A stretch of 64,000 bases of DNA, from assembly GCA_001541255.1 (NCBI GenBank), contig LNQR01000070.1, positions 62,001 to 126,000 of the forward strand, given 5' to 3'. The notes beneath the pieces were generated by a model. That model ran no database searches. It saw only the letters and a program-made list of their open reading frames with translations, and was not told the origin of the DNA. A program made the position numbers and the translations under genes. Positions 60,913 through 64,000 of the stretch are shown piece after piece (the first letter of the stretch is position 1; the number at the start of each line of letters is the position of its first letter). Source of the DNA: Candidatus Magnetominusculus xianensis. GTDB lineage: Bacteria > Nitrospirota > Thermodesulfovibrionia > Thermodesulfovibrionales > Magnetobacteriaceae.

Positions 60913-62787
60913 TTAGCGCTTGAGCTTATTTATTTTCTCCTCGACTCGCTCCTTCAGGCCAACCTCGTCTTTGTGGAATTTCAGGGACTTCTGCCATGCC
61001 TGAAGTGCCTTGTCCGTCATTGAAAGTTTAAAGTATACGTCCCCAAGGTGTTCATATATCACGGCATCGTCTTTTACCAGACTAATTGCCTTTTCTATTT
61101 CCCTTAGGGCGTCATTATATAGACCTTTCTTGAAATAGACCCACCCCAGGCTGTCTATGATAGCCCCGTTGTCTGGTTTAAGCTCTAAAGCCATTTTAAT
61201 CAAATTGTACGCCTCATCCAGATTTATCCCCTTCTCTGCATATGAATATCCAAGATAGTTCAATGTCTCAGAGTTGTTTGGATTTATCTCTATTGCCTTT
61301 TTTAATGCTGCAACCATTTCCTCAAAATTATCCTCTTTCTCATACACTACTGCCATGTCCAAAAGGAGTTCGTCGCTCTTGGGAAACTTGGCTATTCCCC
61401 TTTTCAGCACCTCTCTGGCTTTAACATAGTCGCCGACGCCTAAATACACGATTGCCGGATATTTAAAAAACTCCGGCTTGGTATCATCGTAACTCAGTAT
61501 CTCCTCATAGTACTTTGCGGCTGCCTTGTAGTCCTTTATTTCGTTATTTATGTAACCCAGTCTTAAAAATGCCTTTGTGTTTTCAGGGTCTATATTGATT
61601 ATCTGCTTTAATTCCTCTATTGCCTCAGGGTATTTCTTCATGCCTTCATAACATAAGGACAGATAATACCTTGATAAAGTGTTATTGGGTAGTGCAGACT
61701 TGACTATCATAAACTCTTCGATTGCCTTGTTAAAGTCCTCGGAGTCAAGATATAACTGCCCTATTTTGAAGTGTATCTCAAGGTTTTCCGGGAGCTCTTT
61801 GCTGAGTTCCCTAAGCTCCTTTATCGCCTTCCCAATGTCCTTGTCTAGCATATAGACACGTGAGAGCATCTCGCGCGCCTTTACGTTTTGCGGGTTTATA
61901 TTTATGGCGTCTTTGTAGTACTGTGCTGCCTTGTCATGGTTTTTCTTCTTTTCCTCTATTATTCCCATATATACATAGGCACTGTCTAAAGATGGATCAA
62001 GCTGTATCGCCTTTGATATGTGTTTTTCAGCATTTACAGTATCGCCCATCTCCAGATATATGATCCCTATGTAGTAGTTTCCCATTGTGTTGGTATCGTC
62101 GCTGTTTACATATACATTCAACACCCGCAGCGCATTTGTATAGTCCTTTTGTGATAGGTACATGGCACCCAGAAACACAAATGCCGACATATCTGCCGGA
62201 GCTATCTTTATTAACTTTTCATAAATCTCTATGGCCTCTTTTATCTTTTTCTGTGAATTATACAGCTCGCCAAGTAGTTTTAATGCCGGTACGTACTCGG
62301 TATTTTTTTTGAGTATCTCCTCGGTGTTTTTAACGGCCTCGTCTATTTTGCCTTGCCTGATGTAAATTTGGGCAATCTGCAGCTTTAAATATGGGGAGTT
62401 CGGGTCGTCCTTTAAGGCCAGACGGTATTCCTTTAATGCCTTATCCCAATTGGCTTCAACCTCTGCTATTGCGCCAAGCATAAAGTGGTACTCCGACTCA
62501 GTGGCGTCTGCGGCTTTACCCTTCTGGGATGGTTTCTTTTTTCCCTTAACAGCGGCTTGACTGTCTGTGTCTGGTTTTGCCTCTGGTTTTATGCCTGGCT
62601 TTGCTTCGGCTGCGGTTTCTGATTTGGTTTGGTTGTCAGTTGCTGCTTGAGCAGCCGGTTGAACTTGTACTGCTGGCGGCGGCTTAACTGCAGTTTCACT
62701 GCCTTTCATCCCAACGGCACAGCCTAACTGTGCGAGTGTCATTGCAGATAATATACAGTATAGTGCTTTTACAAACACATTATTCAT
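60913..62787 (-). CDS. TPR-repeat outer-membrane lipoprotein
   Basis: A 624-residue protein with a lipoprotein signal ('ILSAMTLAQLGC', Cys being the lipidation site), an Ala/Pro/Lys-rich linker to about residue 95, and some fourteen TPR repeats ('AEVEANWDKALKEYRLALKD' onward) to the end. Such proteins scaffold envelope complexes, for example in glycan secretion or outer-membrane assembly; the partner is unknown. It precedes ispE directly and follows the Cys-rich peptide gene and a strong hairpin. Confidence 0.85.
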   Translation of the reverse strand: MNNVFVKALYCILSAMTLAQLGCAVGMKGSETAVKPPPAVQVQPAAQAATDNQTKSETAAEAKPGIKPEAKPDTDSQAAVKGKKKPSQKGKAADATESEYHFMLGAIAEVEANWDKALKEYRLALKDDPNSPYLKLQIAQIYIRQGKIDEAVKNTEEILKKNTEYVPALKLLGELYNSQKKIKEAIEIYEKLIKIAPADMSAFVFLGAMYLSQKDYTNALRVLNVYVNSDDTNTMGNYYIGIIYLEMGDTVNAEKHISKAIQLDPSLDSAYVYMGIIEEKKKNHDKAAQYYKDAININPQNVKAREMLSRVYMLDKDIGKAIKELRELSKELPENLEIHFKIGQLYLDSEDFNKAIEEFMIVKSALPNNTLSRYYLSLCYEGMKKYPEAIEELKQIINIDPENTKAFLRLGYINNEIKDYKAAAKYYEEILSYDDTKPEFFKYPAIVYLGVGDYVKAREVLKRGIAKFPKSDELLLDMAVVYEKEDNFEEMVAALKKAIEINPNNSETLNYLGYSYAEKGINLDEAYNLIKMALELKPDNGAIIDSLGWVYFKKGLYNDALREIEKAISLVKDDAVIYEHLGDVYFKLSMTDKALQAWQKSLKFHKDEVGLKERVEEKINKLKR

Positions 62788-62838
62788 ACGTGTAGTCTCA
62801 TAGTGTTTCTTTCCATATCATTTTTTCTTTCGCGCTTT

Positions 62839-62868
62839 GCTAAGGAGGGCTTTCTTGCCCTCCTTAGC
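62839..62868. terminator. Strong hairpin after the Cys-rich peptide gene
   Basis: Perfect 12-base stem GCTAAGGAGGGC / GCCCTCCTTAGC with a 6-base loop, 20 bases after the peptide stop. No T-run follows on the minus strand, so it may separate or stabilise the messages of the peptide and the TPR gene. Confidence 0.6.
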
Positions 62869-62888
62869 GGGCTTAACGGGCATATCTC

Positions 62889-62951
62889 TTAGCATGAACC
62901 CTTACACTTACACGTCAAGGCTGACTTCTTAGTTAGTTTCCTGATGGTCAC
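62889..62951 (-). CDS. 20-residue Cys-rich peptide, candidate RiPP precursor
   Basis: GTG at 62951 opens a 20-codon frame, MTIRKLTKKSALTCKCKGSC, ending TAA. GGGAGGTG (62966-62959) is placed seven bases before it, an excellent ribosome site for so short a frame. The first 13 residues are basic and could be a leader; the last seven hold three Cys (C-x-C-x-x-x-C) and one Gly. It lies 61 bases downstream of a radical SAM/SPASM gene on the same strand, and a strong hairpin follows. This suggests a peptide modified by that enzyme. No family is recognised with certainty. Confidence 0.6.
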   Translation of the reverse strand: MTIRKLTKKSALTCKCKGSC

Positions 62952-63012
62952 AATATCCCACCTCCCGTATTTACTCTGTCCTAATGGCAGGTAATAAACC
63001 TTCCTCTTTAAT

Positions 63013-64000
63013 TTATACCAGATTAAGATTAAATGTCAAGCTGTGGCATTTAAATAAATCCTTCCCCAACGGGTCACCAAGCGCTGCTGCCCTGTACCGG
63101 CAGCCACCCCTGCATGTATCTATCTCCGGGCAGCCGCTGCACGCAAGTTTGCTCAACGGCAGGGGGTTAATCCGGCTCCAACAATATTTAAGGCCGTCAT
63201 CTACAGTTCCAACCGGTTCACCGGCATAGTACAGGCATTTCGAGACGCCTCCAGATGCCGCTACTGACATCAGATGCACCCCACATGCCCATTGCCCATT
63301 GCCGCCGCCATGAACACCACCGCCCTGAAACCCGTATGACAATAGTCTGCCGGCCTCCTCAGGCGGTAAGCACAGAGATTCGTTTCTCAGCATGGCGCCC
63401 ATAGCCACTGGCACATCCACCGTCCAGTCCTTTATGTTCATATCAATGAACAGTTTTTCCATTGCGGCAAATTCCCCTGCGTTCTCTGAATGAATAATTG
63501 TGGAGGCAGACACATCATAACCTGCTTTCTGTGCCCGTTTTATGGCGCTTACTGCCTTTTTGTATTGACCACTGCCGCGTATTGCGTCATGACCATATTC
63601 AAGTCCGTCAATGCTTATTTGTATCTCGTCCACGTTCAGGCATTTTAACAGCTCATCACTGAGTAGTACACCATTTGTGAGGAGTATTTTTCTCAGGGCG
63701 AACTCCGGCAGTATCTCGTTAAGTGCGGCAAAATCAGGATACATCAGTGGCTCACCGCCCGTAATCAAAAGCCTGAGTCCCTGCATGACCTCGAATTCCC
63801 TTAAAATATGGACAACAGTATCAAGCGGCAGGTGTACAGGGCGGGAATCACCAACGAAACAATGCTTGCATTTCAGATTGCACTGGGCAGTCAGCTGCAG
63901 CTCAAGATACCTTAGCGAAGGGCAGGGGGATTGGCTTACAGCAGGACGCACCACTGCCGCAGGAGTTGTTGAGATAAGACCCTCATCTAAGCAGTAACTG
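63013..64000 (-). CDS. Radical SAM/SPASM peptide maturase (partial at window edge)
   Basis: The frame is open to the end of the window, so the N-terminus is probably missing; GTG 63954 is only the first in-window candidate. The radical SAM cluster motif is 'LTAQCNLKCKHCFVGDS' (CxxxCxxC), followed by 'LLITGGEPLMYPDFAALNEI' (GGEP). The C-terminal region has SPASM-like cysteines: 'WACGVHLMSV', 'GVSKCLYY', 'KLACSGCPEIDTCRGGCRYR' and a final Cys in 'LFKCHS', enough for one or two auxiliary 4Fe-4S clusters. Such enzymes form thioether, C-C or epimerised residues in short peptides. The tiny Cys-rich gene downstream is the likely substrate. Confidence 0.85.
   Translation of the reverse strand, partial: SYCLDEGLISTTPAAVVRPAVSQSPCPSLRYLELQLTAQCNLKCKHCFVGDSRPVHLPLDTVVHILREFEVMQGLRLLITGGEPLMYPDFAALNEILPEFALRKILLTNGVLLSDELLKCLNVDEIQISIDGLEYGHDAIRGSGQYKKAVSAIKRAQKAGYDVSASTIIHSENAGEFAAMEKLFIDMNIKDWTVDVPVAMGAMLRNESLCLPPEEAGRLLSYGFQGGGVHGGGNGQWACGVHLMSVAASGGVSKCLYYAGEPVGTVDDGLKYCWSRINPLPLSKLACSGCPEIDTCRGGCRYRAAALGDPLGKDLFKCHSLTFNLNLV

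Overview
The window looks like chromosomal DNA of a flagellated diderm bacterium, most likely of the Nitrospirota/Thermodesulfovibrio-Magnetobacterium type or a close deltaproteobacterial-like lineage. This is inferred from a flagellar export operon behind a sigma-54 promoter, a c-subunit with a signal peptide, an atpBE pair apart from the other ATP synthase genes, the short LeuC type, two-CW and zinc-ribbon proteins, and many PAS kinases. No rRNA or taxon-defining marker is present, so the assignment is tentative.

Layout. 0-4.2 kb: flagellar genes fliL-M-N-O-P-Q-R-flhB on the minus strand, with a sigma-54 promoter and an upstream FleQ-like palindrome. 4.4-10.2 kb: two PAS histidine kinases and a two-CW protein. 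10.4-18.8 kb: tRNA-CAT, a zinc-ribbon protein, rpoD, a hicBA pair, a divergent folD, an MBL hydrolase, atpE-atpB, a glycosyltransferase and proA. 18.8-22 kb: two divergently transcribed secreted proteins sharing an unrecognised repeat. 22-34 kb: purD, a REC-PP2C-HATPase/STAS partner-switch pair, an IS3 remnant, a Met/His-rich secreted protein, leuC, ridA, der, a DsrE-like protein, an LD-carboxypeptidase, an O-antigen polymerase/ligase and a secreted glycosidase-like protein.

34-49.4 kb is an accessory region. It holds VapBC, a metallophosphoesterase-STAND-TPR protein, a nucleotidyltransferase pair, MITE and IS21 debris, two tandem HD-GYP-like/PilZ proteins whose HD dyad has become MN, an RND pump with no adaptor gene beside it, a type II restriction-modification pair, a Panacea/RelE-like toxin-antitoxin pair and an Mrr endonuclease. 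Several genes here are visibly AT-richer than the core genes around them.

49.4-64 kb: bioF-SDR-bioD, secA, a transposase remnant, a PAS kinase with a CheY-like regulator, a complete MITE, degP, ispE (no canonical start codon), a TPR lipoprotein, and at the right edge a radical SAM/SPASM enzyme followed by a tiny Cys-rich peptide gene.

The best candidates for undescribed biology are the radical SAM/20-residue Cys peptide pair, the metallophosphoesterase-STAND protein with its neighbours, the repeat module at 19-22 kb, and the paired MN-type HD-GYP/PilZ proteins.
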